This document shows, piece after piece, positions 26,772 through 34,668 of a stretch of 35,721 bases of DNA (its first letter is position 1; each line of letters begins with the position of its first letter). The stretch lies in the NCBI GenBank assembly GCA_029213165.1, contig JARGNO010000022.1, positions 1 to 35,721 on the forward strand. Reading direction: 5' to 3'. The position numbers and the translations under genes were made by a program. The DNA comes from Minwuia sp. Its GTDB lineage: Bacteria; Pseudomonadota; Alphaproteobacteria; Minwuiales; Minwuiaceae. Under the pieces are notes generated by a model. The model was not told the DNA's origin and ran no database searches. It saw only the letters and a list, made by a program, of their open reading frames with translations.

Positions 26772-27155
26772 ATGGATAGGCCGCGACGCAGTCTCTGGAC
26801 GGATTTCCTGGCGCTGACCGGCGCAATTGGCCTGTCCGTGCTGGCGGTGGTGTTCCTGTTCTGGCTCTCGGCAGCGCCCGATGATTACAGCGGACGCATG
26901 ATCGTCCGGTTCGGCGACAAGCCCCCGACGCAGGAGGCTGTGCAGCGGATCATCGCCAGCGGCGCGACGCCTGTCCGTGCCATGCCATTCATCAGTGCCT
27001 GGGTCGTGCGCGCGGATGCAGGCAGTGTCCCGGTCCTGAAGGCGCAGGGGGCATGGCTCACCATCCGTGATCTGGGCTTCGACGCCGCTTTTGCCGGTTG
27101 CCTGGGCGCCGCCAGCGGCCCGGCCCGCGCCCCCTTCGGCCCGTCAGGCAGATAG
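26772..27155 (+). CDS. Small single-pass membrane protein of unknown function
   Basis: A protein of 127 residues from ATG 26772. A basic start (MDRPRRS) is followed by one transmembrane helix (FLALTGAIGLSVLAVVFLFW), then about 85 residues outside the membrane with alternating strands and helices: MIVRFGDKPPTQEAVQRI, ASGATPVRAMPF, WVVRADAGSVPVLKAQGA. The tail is Ala/Gly/Pro-rich and ends near AGCLG. I recall similar hypothetical proteins in Rhodospirillales but no function. An in-frame ATG at 26730 would add 14 residues; neither start has a Shine-Dalgarno sequence, so the start is a choice by topology. It is divergent from typA. Confidence 0.6.
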   Translation: MDRPRRSLWTDFLALTGAIGLSVLAVVFLFWLSAAPDDYSGRMIVRFGDKPPTQEAVQRIIASGATPVRAMPFISAWVVRADAGSVPVLKAQGAWLTIRDLGFDAAFAGCLGAASGPARAPFGPSGR

Positions 27156-27220
27156 AGGGCCCAGTCGCCGCAGCAATTGCCGAAGCGGTTCCGGGCGATT
27201 CGTCACCAGCCTGCACAACG

Positions 27221-27253
27221 AAAAACGCCGCCGGATCACGATCCGACGGCGTT
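27221..27253 (-). terminator. Rho-independent terminator of the F0 ATP synthase operon
   Basis: Read leftward, AACGCCGTCGGAT pairs with ATCCGGCGGCGTT (one mismatch, four-base loop) and is followed by TTTTT. It lies 27 bp past the atpF stop. Confidence 0.85.
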
Positions 27254-27279
27254 CCCGAATTTCGCTGTCCGTGACTGGA

Positions 27280-27819
27280 TCAGTGCAGATGCTTGCCCAA
27301 CTCGTCGATCGAGCTGTCGATCAGCGCCGCGCCGCTCTCACCCTGCATGTCTTCCTTCAGGATGCCGGTTGCCGCGGCAATGGCGATCTCCACCGCGCGT
27401 GCCCGAACCTCGTCAAGCGCCTGCTGCTCGGCCTGGGCGATCTTCTGCTCGGCCTGCTGACGACGACGCTCCAGCGAGGCCTCCAGATCAGCGCGTGCCT
27501 TCTCGCCGACCCGCACCGCTTCCTCGCGGGCATGGGCGACAATGCGGTCCGCTTCCTTGAGGGCATCTTCTGCCTTGCGCTGATATTCCGCATAGAGGGA
27601 CTGGGCCTCTTCGCGCAGGCGCTTGGCCTCCTCCAGTTCAGCTCGGATGCGGTCTGAACGCGCATCAAGCTGTGCCGTGATCTTGCCCGGAAGCTTGAGG
27701 TAGATAACGAGTGCGATGAACAGGATGAAGGCGAGAGCGACCCAGACGGTCGGATCCTCGAAAAACCCCTCAGCGTGCTCCGCACCCTCAGTTGCAGCCA
27801 TCGCGGCACTGATGAACAT
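27280..27819 (-). CDS. atpF: F0F1 ATP synthase subunit b
   Basis: A 179-residue stator subunit. One N-terminal membrane helix (VWVALAFILFIALVIYL) is followed by a long charged helix rich in Ala, Glu, Arg and Gln that dimerises with subunit b-prime and reaches up to F1. The sequence LDARSDRIRAELEEAKRLREEA is typical of b subunits near the membrane. Its ATG overlaps the stop of atpF' by one base (TGATG), so the two are translationally coupled. It is the last gene of the F0 operon and is followed by a terminator. Confidence 0.93.
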   Translation of the reverse strand: MFISAAMAATEGAEHAEGFFEDPTVWVALAFILFIALVIYLKLPGKITAQLDARSDRIRAELEEAKRLREEAQSLYAEYQRKAEDALKEADRIVAHAREEAVRVGEKARADLEASLERRRQQAEQKIAQAEQQALDEVRARAVEIAIAAATGILKEDMQGESGAALIDSSIDELGKHLH

Positions 27820-28304
27820 CAGCGACCCTCCCCGACCGTACCAACTGCGGAGGCGACACGATCCTGATCGGCCTTGCCGGTCAGACGCTCCAGCACGGCC
27901 GCAGTGGCCTGCTTGGCAACCTCATCCAGGGAACCCAGTGCCGACTCGCGCTGTTCCGCGATCCGGCTCTCGGCTTCCGCCTGACGCTTCGACAGGTCGG
28001 CGTCAATCTCCTGACGACGCTTGTCTGTTTCGGCAGCCATCTCGGCCTTCATCTCGCCGATGATCCCCTGCGCACTTGCACGGGCTGCGGCGAGGCGGGA
28101 TTCATACTCGGCCATGGCCTTGTCAGCATCGGCCTTGAGTTCTTCCGCCTTGTCCAGATCACCGCGAATCCGCGCCTCGCGATCCTCCAGTATCCCGCCA
28201 ATCCGGGGGATGACCACCCGGGACATGATGAGATAAAGGACCACGAAGGTGATCGCGAGCCAGATAAGCTGCGAAGCAAAGGTTTCTGCTGCTAGCTGCG
28301 GCAT
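27819..28304 (-). CDS. atpG: F0F1 ATP synthase subunit b-prime
   Basis: A 161-residue second b-type subunit, as found in alphaproteobacteria, cyanobacteria and chloroplasts. One N-terminal membrane helix (LIWLAITFVVLYLIMSRVVIP) precedes a charged coiled coil (LEDREARIRGDLDKAEELKADADKAM in part). It pairs with subunit b as a heterodimeric stator. It is also called atpF'. It lies 104 bp downstream of atpE, and the gap holds a hairpin. Confidence 0.93.
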   Translation of the reverse strand: MPQLAAETFASQLIWLAITFVVLYLIMSRVVIPRIGGILEDREARIRGDLDKAEELKADADKAMAEYESRLAAARASAQGIIGEMKAEMAAETDKRRQEIDADLSKRQAEAESRIAEQRESALGSLDEVAKQATAAVLERLTGKADQDRVASAVGTVGEGR

Positions 28305-28385
28305 GACCGATTACGCCTCGTTCATTGGTACACTTGCCCCGGACAGCCCAGCGGCTGCCCGGTATCCTGTCTTTGATTCCGAAAG

Positions 28386-28403
28386 GCTCCCCACCAGGGG
28401 AGC
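28386..28403 (-). promoter_or_regulatory. Hairpin between atpE and atpF'
   Basis: GCTCCCC and GGGGAGC form a perfect 7-bp stem around a four-base loop (minus strand TGGT), 5 nt after the atpE stop. There is no long T-run after it, so a processing or mRNA-stabilising role is more likely than full termination. Confidence 0.5.
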
Positions 28404-28408
28404 GCAGA

Positions 28409-28636
28409 TCAGAATGCGAACAGGATCAGGAACGCGATAACCAGCGCGAACAGCGCAACGGCTTCCGTCAGGGCGAAGCCCAGCAGGACGTTGCCGAACA
28501 CGCGGTTGGCGGCGCCGGGATTGCGCAGGGCACCCGCGACGAAGTTGCCGAAGATGTTGCCGATACCGACGCCAACACCTGCGAGCGCGATGGTGGCCAG
28601 ACCGGCACCGATCAGCTTTGCGGCTTCTGCTTCCAT
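28409..28636 (-). CDS. atpE: F0F1 ATP synthase subunit c
   Basis: A 75-residue proteolipid of two membrane helices joined by the polar loop RNPG (residues 38-41). The first helix has the Gly-x-Gly-x-Gly packing motif (GVGVGIG). The second carries the essential carboxylate Glu58 in ALTEAVALF. The Gln and Glu-Ser pattern of Na+-dependent c rings is missing, so proton coupling is expected. The start is ATG with GAGGG about 9 nt upstream. It needs high synthesis because the ring contains many copies. Confidence 0.96.
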   Translation of the reverse strand: MEAEAAKLIGAGLATIALAGVGVGIGNIFGNFVAGALRNPGAANRVFGNVLLGFALTEAVALFALVIAFLILFAF

Positions 28637-28703
28637 TGTACTAACCCTCTTCGTTCCAGATTGAGGTTGATGCGAATTGTTGTTTCAGTTCCGGGCTGCC
28701 AGA

Positions 28704-29444
28704 TCAATGCCCAGGATGCAGGGCGTCATGCAGATACAGGCAGCTCAGGATGGTAAAGACGTAGGCCTGCAGCATCGCGATACCGATCTCCAGACCGGTC
28801 AGCGCCACCAGGAAGGCCAGCGGGGCCCAGCCCGCGACGAAACCCAGCGAGATCACGAAGCCGCCGAAGACCTTCAGCATCGTATGGCCGGCCATCATGT
28901 TGGCGAACAGACGCAGGCTGAGGCTGATCGGGCGCACGAAGTACGAGATGATCTCGATCGGCACCAGGATGAACAGCAGCGGGATCGGCACGCCGGACGG
29001 CACGAACAGGCGAATGAAACCCAGCCCGTTCTTGGCAAAACCGATGATGGTGACCCCAATGAAGACGACCAGCGCCATGCCGAAGGTGACGATGATGTGG
29101 CTCGTCGGCGTGAAGCTGTAGGGGATCATGCCCAGCAGGTTGCAGAACAGGATGAAGAAGAACAGCGTGAACAGGAACGGGAAGTACGGCTTGCCGCCGG
29201 AACCCGCATTGTCACGTATCATGTTGGCAATGAACTCGTAGGACAGTTCCGCCAGGGACTGCAGCCGACCCGGCACCATGGCGCGTCCGCGCATGCCCAT
29301 GGTGAGCAGCAACGTCGCCGCCGCGATGGCGATGACCATCCACAGGGCCGAATTGGTGAATGAGATATCGACGCCGCCCGCATTCAGCGGAATGAGCTGC
29401 TTGATCTCGAACTGCTCAAGAGGGCTGTGACCGCCTGCTGCCAC
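28704..29444 (-). CDS. atpB: F0F1 ATP synthase subunit a
   Basis: A 246-residue membrane subunit forming the two proton half-channels beside the c ring. The essential Arg lies at about residue 178 in LSLRLFANMMAGH; the C-terminal helix ends LQAYVFTILSCLYLHDA. I chose GTG 29444 because the conserved N-terminus (AAGGHSPLEQFEI) begins there, GAGGA lies just upstream, and it sits one base after the atpI stop. The longer open frame to 29504 would run through atpI. Confidence 0.94.
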   Translation of the reverse strand: MAAGGHSPLEQFEIKQLIPLNAGGVDISFTNSALWMVIAIAAATLLLTMGMRGRAMVPGRLQSLAELSYEFIANMIRDNAGSGGKPYFPFLFTLFFFILFCNLLGMIPYSFTPTSHIIVTFGMALVVFIGVTIIGFAKNGLGFIRLFVPSGVPIPLLFILVPIEIISYFVRPISLSLRLFANMMAGHTMLKVFGGFVISLGFVAGWAPLAFLVALTGLEIGIAMLQAYVFTILSCLYLHDALHPGH

Positions 29445-29445
29445 T

Positions 29446-29793
29446 TTATCTGTCCTCTGTTCCTTCGGCCTCCGCGGAGATGTTCCGCGCGACCCGATAC
29501 ACATTTCTTATACCAACCGTGCCGCCGAGCAACAGCCCGACGATCAGGAAGGCCGGTCGGGTTCCCGACCACTCGTCTATCCAATAACCAACGAAACCGC
29601 AAAACAGAAAGGCAGCAACAAGTTCCGCCGAAATCCGCCAGGCCATGCCGTCAGCCCTTGATCTTTCCCGACGTTCCAGCCGCGCCTGGTCCCGGCCATC
29701 CGGCCCGGACTGTCGCGCGGCCTTCAATCGGGCCTCCAGCGCGTCCCTGCGATCCTTATCGCCGGCGCGCCGCCCATCAGGGTTCTCGACCAT
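29446..29793 (-). CDS. atpI: ATP synthase protein I
   Basis: A 115-residue protein with a charged Arg/Asp-rich N-terminal half (GDKDRRDALEARLKAARQ) and two membrane helices (AELVAAFLFCGFVGYWI and AFLIVGLLLGGTVGI). AtpI assists assembly of the c ring or Mg2+ handling and is the usual first gene of the alphaproteobacterial F0 operon. I chose ATG 29793 because GGAAGG lies 8 nt upstream; an in-frame ATG at 29814 is possible. Confidence 0.88.
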   Translation of the reverse strand: MVENPDGRRAGDKDRRDALEARLKAARQSGPDGRDQARLERRERSRADGMAWRISAELVAAFLFCGFVGYWIDEWSGTRPAFLIVGLLLGGTVGIRNVYRVARNISAEAEGTEDR

Positions 29794-29887
29794 GCTTCGC
29801 ACCTTCCGACACATTCACATCCGAAGGATAGCACCCCGATACATGGAGTGTCCCGCAAACCGGGAAATCATGGCCCCCGCCTCAAAC

Positions 29888-29900
29888 CCGGTCAGACCGG
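29888..29900. promoter_or_regulatory. Operator-like palindrome upstream of atpI
   Basis: CCGGTC-A-GACCGG has perfect 6-bp arms around one base, 95 bp from the atpI start. The short centre cannot form an RNA hairpin easily, so a protein dimer site is the more natural reading. Confidence 0.35.
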
Positions 29901-29915
29901 ACCCTGTCAGGCACT

Positions 29916-29965
29916 TTCCACCGGGCCCCTCGTACTCAACGCACTGCGAACCGGCCCCGGTGGAA
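29916..29965. repeat. 10-bp inverted repeat with 30-base spacer
   Basis: TTCCACCGGG at 29916-29925 is exactly complementary to CCCGGTGGAA at 29956-29965. It may fold in RNA or mark paired protein sites. Confidence 0.45.
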
Positions 29966-30141
29966 GGCGGGCGAAACCTAAGCTCCCGAGCCAGATACGG
30001 TCAACGCGAGCCTAACGGACCAAATGACGCACCGCCGCCGACCCCGCTGACAGAGGGCAACCGCGCCTTGCTTGACAAGGAATGCCGCGCATCTGACCCT
30101 GCCGCCAAGCCACAGTCACGGACTGTCAGGGGAGCACCGAA

Positions 30142-30726
30142 ATGGCCGCCGAGATCCGCAAGATCGCCGTCTTCATCGAGGAGATTCATCAGGAAATGGG
30201 GCAGACCATCAATCCGCCAACCCGAAAGGCGGCAGCGGTCGCGGTCATCGCCAACCCGCTCGCGGGCCGGTTTCAGGAGGATCTGGAGCCGCTGATGGTC
30301 ATCGGGGAGGAACTGGGCGGTCTGCTGGGGCAGCGCTGTGTCGCGGCGCTGGGCATCACCCCGGCGCAGGCAGAAAGCTATGGCAAGGCCGCACTCGTCG
30401 GCGTCGATGGCGAACTGGAGCACGCGGCGGCGATCCTGCACCCGCGCCTGGGCAAGCCCCTGCGCGCGGCGGTCGAGAAAGGTGCCGCCCTGGTGCCTTC
30501 ATCAAAGAAGCGCGGTGGCCCCGGTCAGGTGCTCGACGTGCCCCTGGGCCACAAGGACGCCGCCTATGTCCGCAGCCATTTCGACGGCATGGAGGTGACG
30601 CTGTCCGATGCGCCGCGCGCCAACGAGATTCTCGTGGCCGTCGCGGTCACCGACAGCGGCCGTCCCCTGCCCCGCGTCGGCGGGCTGACGGCAGCGGAGG
30701 CCGAAGGCAGGGACGGGCTGCGCTGA
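30142..30726 (+). CDS. AA_synth family protein (PF06684, 'amino acid synthesis')
   Basis: A 194-residue protein that I recognise as the AA_synth family, a fold with no firmly assigned reaction. Visible conserved parts are IRKIAVFIEEIHQEMG, RKAAAVAVIANPLAGRF, the GKAALVGVDGELEHAAAILHPRLG block, VPSSKKRGGPG and DVPLGHKDAAYVRSHFDG. From memory, genes of this family often sit beside hydroxynicotinate-reductase-like and UPF0280 genes, both of which are in this window about 20 kb away. That link is suggestive only. The ATG is preceded by AGGGGAG. It stands alone between the atp operon and parE. Confidence 0.8.
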   Translation: MAAEIRKIAVFIEEIHQEMGQTINPPTRKAAAVAVIANPLAGRFQEDLEPLMVIGEELGGLLGQRCVAALGITPAQAESYGKAALVGVDGELEHAAAILHPRLGKPLRAAVEKGAALVPSSKKRGGPGQVLDVPLGHKDAAYVRSHFDGMEVTLSDAPRANEILVAVAVTDSGRPLPRVGGLTAAEAEGRDGLR

Positions 30727-30856
30727 ACGGTTTGGGCAGGCGATTTTTCCGACGTTCGGGACGGTCCAGAGAAAACACCTGAAACCCATATCTCGTGGCT
30801 CGATTTTTTGTTCACGCCTGATATGGTGCCGCATCCTGTATCTGCGGTCCGAATCG

Positions 30857-32833
30857 ATGAATGACATGACTGATCTCTTTGCCCCTGCGGCCAGTGCGCC
30901 AAGCGGCAATGACTATTCTGCCAAGGACATCCGGGTGCTGGAGGGGCTTGAGCCTGTCCGCCAGCGCCCCGGCATGTATATCGGCGGCACCGATGACCGC
31001 GCGCTGCATCATCTGGCCGCCGAGGTGCTGGACAATTCGATGGACGAGGCCGTTGCCGGCCACGCCACCCGGATCGAGGTATCGCTGGACATCGACGGCT
31101 GCCTGACCATCGACGACAACGGGCGCGGCATTCCGGTCGATCCGCATCCAAAGTTCCCGGAGAAGTCGGCGCTGGAAGTCATCCTGACGACGCTGCATTC
31201 CGGCGGAAAGTTCGAACAGGGTGCCTATCAGACCGCCGGCGGCCTGCATGGTGTCGGTGTCTCCGTCGTCAACGCCCTGTCCGATGACATGGTGGTGGAG
31301 GTGGCGCGGGACCGGAAGCTGTTCCGGCAGTCGTTCTCACGCGGGCTGCCGCAGGGGCCGCTCGAAGCCCTGGGGCCGGTGCAGAACCGCCGCGGCACCC
31401 GTATCCGTTTTCACCCGGACGCGGAGATCTTCGGGGACAAGGCGGTGCTGAAGGCATCGCGGCTGTATCGCATGGCGCGATCCAAGGCCTATCTGTTTCC
31501 GGGCGTGGAGATTCGCTGGCGGGTCGATCCGGCGCTTGCCACCGATGACACTCCGGCGGAGGCAGTGCTGCATTTCCCTGGCGGTCTGGCCGACTTCCTG
31601 GTCGCCACGCTGGGGGATCAGACGGTCGTCGCGCCGGAGGCCTTCGCCGGTCGCGTCGAACTGCCCGACAACCGGGGCCGGGTCGAGTGGGCCCTGCAGT
31701 GGCTGGAGTATGGCGACGGCTGGACCAGTTCCTATTGCAACACCATTCCGACCCCGCTGGGTGGCAGTCACGAGAACGGCTTTCGCTCTGCCATTTCCCG
31801 CGGGCTGAAGGCCTATGGCGAACTGACGGCCAACAAGCGTGCGGCGCAGGTCACCGCCGACGACGCCCTTGCCGGAACCACCGGCCTGCTGTCGGTCTTC
31901 ATTCCAGACCCGCAGTTCCAGGGCCAGACCAAGGAAAAGCTGGCGACACCGGAGGCGGCGCGACTGGTCGAGGCCACGGTGAAGGATCATTTCGATCATT
32001 TCCTGTCCGCCGCGCCAAAGGTGGCCGAACGGCTGCTGGAGAACGCCATCGACCGGGCGGAGGAGCGGCTGCGCCGGCGCAAGGAAAAGGAAGTCGGGCG
32101 CAAGACCGCGACCCGCAAGCTGCGCCTGCCGGGCAAGCTGGCCGATTGCAGCGCCCGCGAACGCGAAGACACCGAACTGTTCATCGTGGAGGGTGATTCG
32201 GCAGGCGGCTCCGCCAAGTCCGCCCGCAAGCGCGAGACCCAGGCAGTGCTGCCGCTGCGTGGCAAGATCCTGAACGTCATGAGTGCCGGCGCCGACAAGC
32301 TGGCCCAGAACCAGGAACTCGCCGACCTCAGTCTGGCACTCGGCTGTGGCACCGGCAGCCGCTTCAACGAGGATGACCTGCGCTATGGCAAGGTCATCAT
32401 CATGACCGACGCCGACGTCGACGGGGCACACATCGCTGCGCTGCTGATGACCTTCTTCTTCCAGGAGATGCCGGGGCTGGTCGATCTCGGGCGGCTCTAT
32501 CTCGCCTGCCCGCCACTCTATCGCCTCAGCCAGGGCGGCAAGACGATCTACGCCATTGATGACGCCCACCGCGAACAGCTGATGGCCGACGAGTTCAGCG
32601 GACGCGGCAAGGTGGAGGTCAGCCGCTTCAAGGGTCTGGGCGAAATGCCGCCGCAACAGTTGCGTGACACCACCATGAACCCGGCCAAGCGCAAGCTGCT
32701 GCGCGTCGACATCCCGGCGGAAGCCCGGGCCGACACCATCAACCTGGTCGAACGGTTGATGGGCCGCAAGCCGGAGAAGCGCCTGGAGTTCATCCAGCAG
32801 AACGCCCGCTTCGTGCAGGACGTGGATATCTGA
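30857..32833 (+). CDS. parE: DNA topoisomerase IV subunit B
   Basis: A 658-residue type IIA topoisomerase ATPase subunit. The GHKL domain has EVLDNSMDEAVAG, DDNGRGIPVD and GGLHGVGVSVVNAL; the transducer domain follows; the TOPRIM domain has FIVEGDSAGGSAKSAR and IMTDADVDGAHI. The C-terminus has RFKGLGEMPPQQL. Length and the SAKDIRVLEGLEPVRQRPGMYIG-type start fit alphaproteobacterial ParE better than GyrB, which is about 150 residues longer. With ParC (not in the window) it decatenates daughter chromosomes. An alternative ATG lies 9 bp downstream. Confidence 0.93.
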   Translation: MNDMTDLFAPAASAPSGNDYSAKDIRVLEGLEPVRQRPGMYIGGTDDRALHHLAAEVLDNSMDEAVAGHATRIEVSLDIDGCLTIDDNGRGIPVDPHPKFPEKSALEVILTTLHSGGKFEQGAYQTAGGLHGVGVSVVNALSDDMVVEVARDRKLFRQSFSRGLPQGPLEALGPVQNRRGTRIRFHPDAEIFGDKAVLKASRLYRMARSKAYLFPGVEIRWRVDPALATDDTPAEAVLHFPGGLADFLVATLGDQTVVAPEAFAGRVELPDNRGRVEWALQWLEYGDGWTSSYCNTIPTPLGGSHENGFRSAISRGLKAYGELTANKRAAQVTADDALAGTTGLLSVFIPDPQFQGQTKEKLATPEAARLVEATVKDHFDHFLSAAPKVAERLLENAIDRAEERLRRRKEKEVGRKTATRKLRLPGKLADCSAREREDTELFIVEGDSAGGSAKSARKRETQAVLPLRGKILNVMSAGADKLAQNQELADLSLALGCGTGSRFNEDDLRYGKVIIMTDADVDGAHIAALLMTFFFQEMPGLVDLGRLYLACPPLYRLSQGGKTIYAIDDAHREQLMADEFSGRGKVEVSRFKGLGEMPPQQLRDTTMNPAKRKLLRVDIPAEARADTINLVERLMGRKPEKRLEFIQQNARFVQDVDI

Positions 32834-32859
32834 GGGCCGCGCAAGCGACACGACGCTCC

Positions 32860-32875
32860 CCCGGGCCTGACCCGG
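32860..32875. repeat. CCCGGG-cctga-CCCGG palindromic repeat, copy 2
   Basis: This unit, between convergent parE and the carboxylase gene, matches the element at 11315-11331 apart from one spacer base and a lost terminal G. The rest of the 136-bp gap (32834-32969) holds no gene that I can support. Confidence 0.5.
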
Positions 32876-32969
32876 ATGCGCAACGGTCCCTGCCCAGACG
32901 TGGAAGAGCGGGCTTCCGGTTCGGACCCGAGAGCTTCGTGGGAGATGTGGCCGCGCCCGCGACGCAGCC

Positions 32970-34589
32970 CTACATCCGTCCGACGCCGAAGCTGTTGGAC
33001 TGCAGCGGACGGCGGTCGCCTTCGCGACAGATGTCGAGGCACATGCCCAGCAGACGGCGGCTGTCGCGAGGGTCGATCAGGCCGTCATCGAACAGCCGGG
33101 CGGTGTTGTAGAGCGCCTGGCTTTCCTTGTCGAACTGGTTGACGATGCCATCGTACATCTTGGTGATCATGGCGTGGTCCGGCTCCACGCCCTTCCGCTT
33201 CGCCCCCTGTTCCGCCACGATCTTCAGCACCGTCGCTGCCTGTTCACCCCCCATCACCGACATGCGGTAGTTCGGCCAGCCGAAGATGAAGCGCGGGCTG
33301 TAGGCGCGGCCGCACATGGCGTAGTTTCCGGCACCGAAACTGGCACCGACCATCAGCGTGATCTTCGGCACCCGCACGTTGGAGACGGCCTGGATCATCT
33401 TGGAGCCATGCTTGACCATGCCGCCGCGCTCCGATTCAGTGCCGACGATGAAGCCGGTGGTGTCGTGCAGGAAGACAATCGGCGTATCCGCCTGATCACA
33501 GAGCTGCATGAACTGCGCGGCCTTGGTGGCACCGGCATTGTCGATCGGGCCGTTGTTGCCGATGATGCCGACAGCCATTCCCATGACCTCCGCGAAGCCG
33601 CAGACGGTCGCCGAGCCATAGTTGCTCTTGAAGTCGACGAAGTCCGAGCCGTCCACCAGCCGCGCGATCAGTTCCCGCGCGTCGTAGGGTCGGCGATAGT
33701 CGGCCGGCACCAGCCCGCAGATCTCGTCCGGATCATACAGCGGCTCGCGCCAGGTCCGCGCAGGCTCCGGCGGCAGGCGGTCGTTCCAGCGCAGCTTGCC
33801 CATCACGTCGCGGGCCATGCGGATGCCGTCGGCATCATCCTCCGCCATGAACTCCGACACGCCGGAGACCAGGCTGTGCATCTCCGCGCCGCCCAGGTCC
33901 TCGTCCGTCGCGACCTCGCCGGTGGCGGCATAGAGCAGCGGCGGCCCGGCCAGAAAGACACGGCTGCGCCCCTTCACCATGATCGTGTAGTCGGACATGC
34001 CGGGGACATAGGCCCCGCCTGCGGTCGATGAGCCATGCACCACCGCGATCTGCGGAATACCCATCGCCGACATGCGCGCCTGGTTGTAGAAGCCACGCCC
34101 GCCCTCGACGAAGATGTCGGACTGGTACTTCAGGTTGGCGCCGCCCGATTCGATCAGGTTGATCTTGGGCAGCTTGTTCTCGTGACAGATTTCCTGCACC
34201 CGCAGGTTCTTCTTCAGCCCCATCGGCGCGATGGTGCCGCCCTTGATGCCGCTGTCGGAGGCCGAAATCATGCAGCGGATGCCCTGCACATAGCCGATAC
34301 CGGCAATGGCACCGCCGCCCATGACACTCTTCGAGCCATCGTCGTCATGCATCCCAAGTCCGGCCAGCGTCGAAAGTTCCAGAAAGGGCGAGCCCTTGTC
34401 GAGCAACTGGTCGATGCGCGCCCTGGGCGGCAACTGCCCCCGGGAGCGGAAGACTTCGGCCTTTGCGTTCGATGTGTCGCGCACCTTCTGTTCCAGCGCG
34501 CGTACCGCCGCGATCATGCCCAGCATGTCGGCACGGTTGGCCTTGAAGCTGTCACTGTTCGTCGAGATCTGAGATTGCAGAACGGCCAA
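32970..34589 (-). CDS. Acyl-CoA carboxylase carboxyltransferase subunit, AtuC (geranyl-CoA carboxylase)-like
   Basis: A 539-residue biotin-dependent carboxyltransferase with two crotonase-like halves. The N-terminal pattern FKANRADMLGMIAAVRALE, then RGQLPPRARIDQLLDKGSPFLELS, and SASDSGIKGGTIAPMGLKKNLR match the geranyl-CoA carboxylase branch (AtuC) more than methylcrotonyl-CoA carboxylase (LiuB), which has a VKGGTYYPL motif there. The C-terminal half has GASFGAGNYAMCGRAYSPRF. The start is TTG at 34589, decided by a strong GGGAGGG site 5 nt upstream. It needs a biotin-carboxylase/biotin-carrier subunit, and none is in the window. Substrate range is uncertain. Confidence 0.88.
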   Translation of the reverse strand: MAVLQSQISTNSDSFKANRADMLGMIAAVRALEQKVRDTSNAKAEVFRSRGQLPPRARIDQLLDKGSPFLELSTLAGLGMHDDDGSKSVMGGGAIAGIGYVQGIRCMISASDSGIKGGTIAPMGLKKNLRVQEICHENKLPKINLIESGGANLKYQSDIFVEGGRGFYNQARMSAMGIPQIAVVHGSSTAGGAYVPGMSDYTIMVKGRSRVFLAGPPLLYAATGEVATDEDLGGAEMHSLVSGVSEFMAEDDADGIRMARDVMGKLRWNDRLPPEPARTWREPLYDPDEICGLVPADYRRPYDARELIARLVDGSDFVDFKSNYGSATVCGFAEVMGMAVGIIGNNGPIDNAGATKAAQFMQLCDQADTPIVFLHDTTGFIVGTESERGGMVKHGSKMIQAVSNVRVPKITLMVGASFGAGNYAMCGRAYSPRFIFGWPNYRMSVMGGEQAATVLKIVAEQGAKRKGVEPDHAMITKMYDGIVNQFDKESQALYNTARLFDDGLIDPRDSRRLLGMCLDICREGDRRPLQSNSFGVGRM

Positions 34590-34668
34590 GATTCCCTCCC
34601 CGGATTGGCTGTCCGGGCAGGCTACAGGCTGTTGCGCCCGGATTGAAGTACCCGTTCCGTCGCCGGGG

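Larger units (their letters stand above)
29794..30141. promoter_or_regulatory. 348-bp divergent region between the atp operon and the AA_synth gene
   Basis: No credible gene. It holds a 13-bp palindrome (29888-29900), a hairpin TCCCG-CAAAC-CGGGA (29851-29865) and a 10-bp inverted repeat with a 30-base spacer (29916-29925 and 29956-29965). A TTGACA hexamer at 30072-30077 could be a -35 element for the rightward gene, but no good -10 follows at standard spacing. I found no convincing promoter for the atp operon. Confidence 0.4.

Noticed and set aside
30857-32833. GyrB instead of ParE
   Set aside because: The length of 658 residues and the SAKDI...VRQRPGMYIGG start fit alphaproteobacterial ParE; GyrB is longer.
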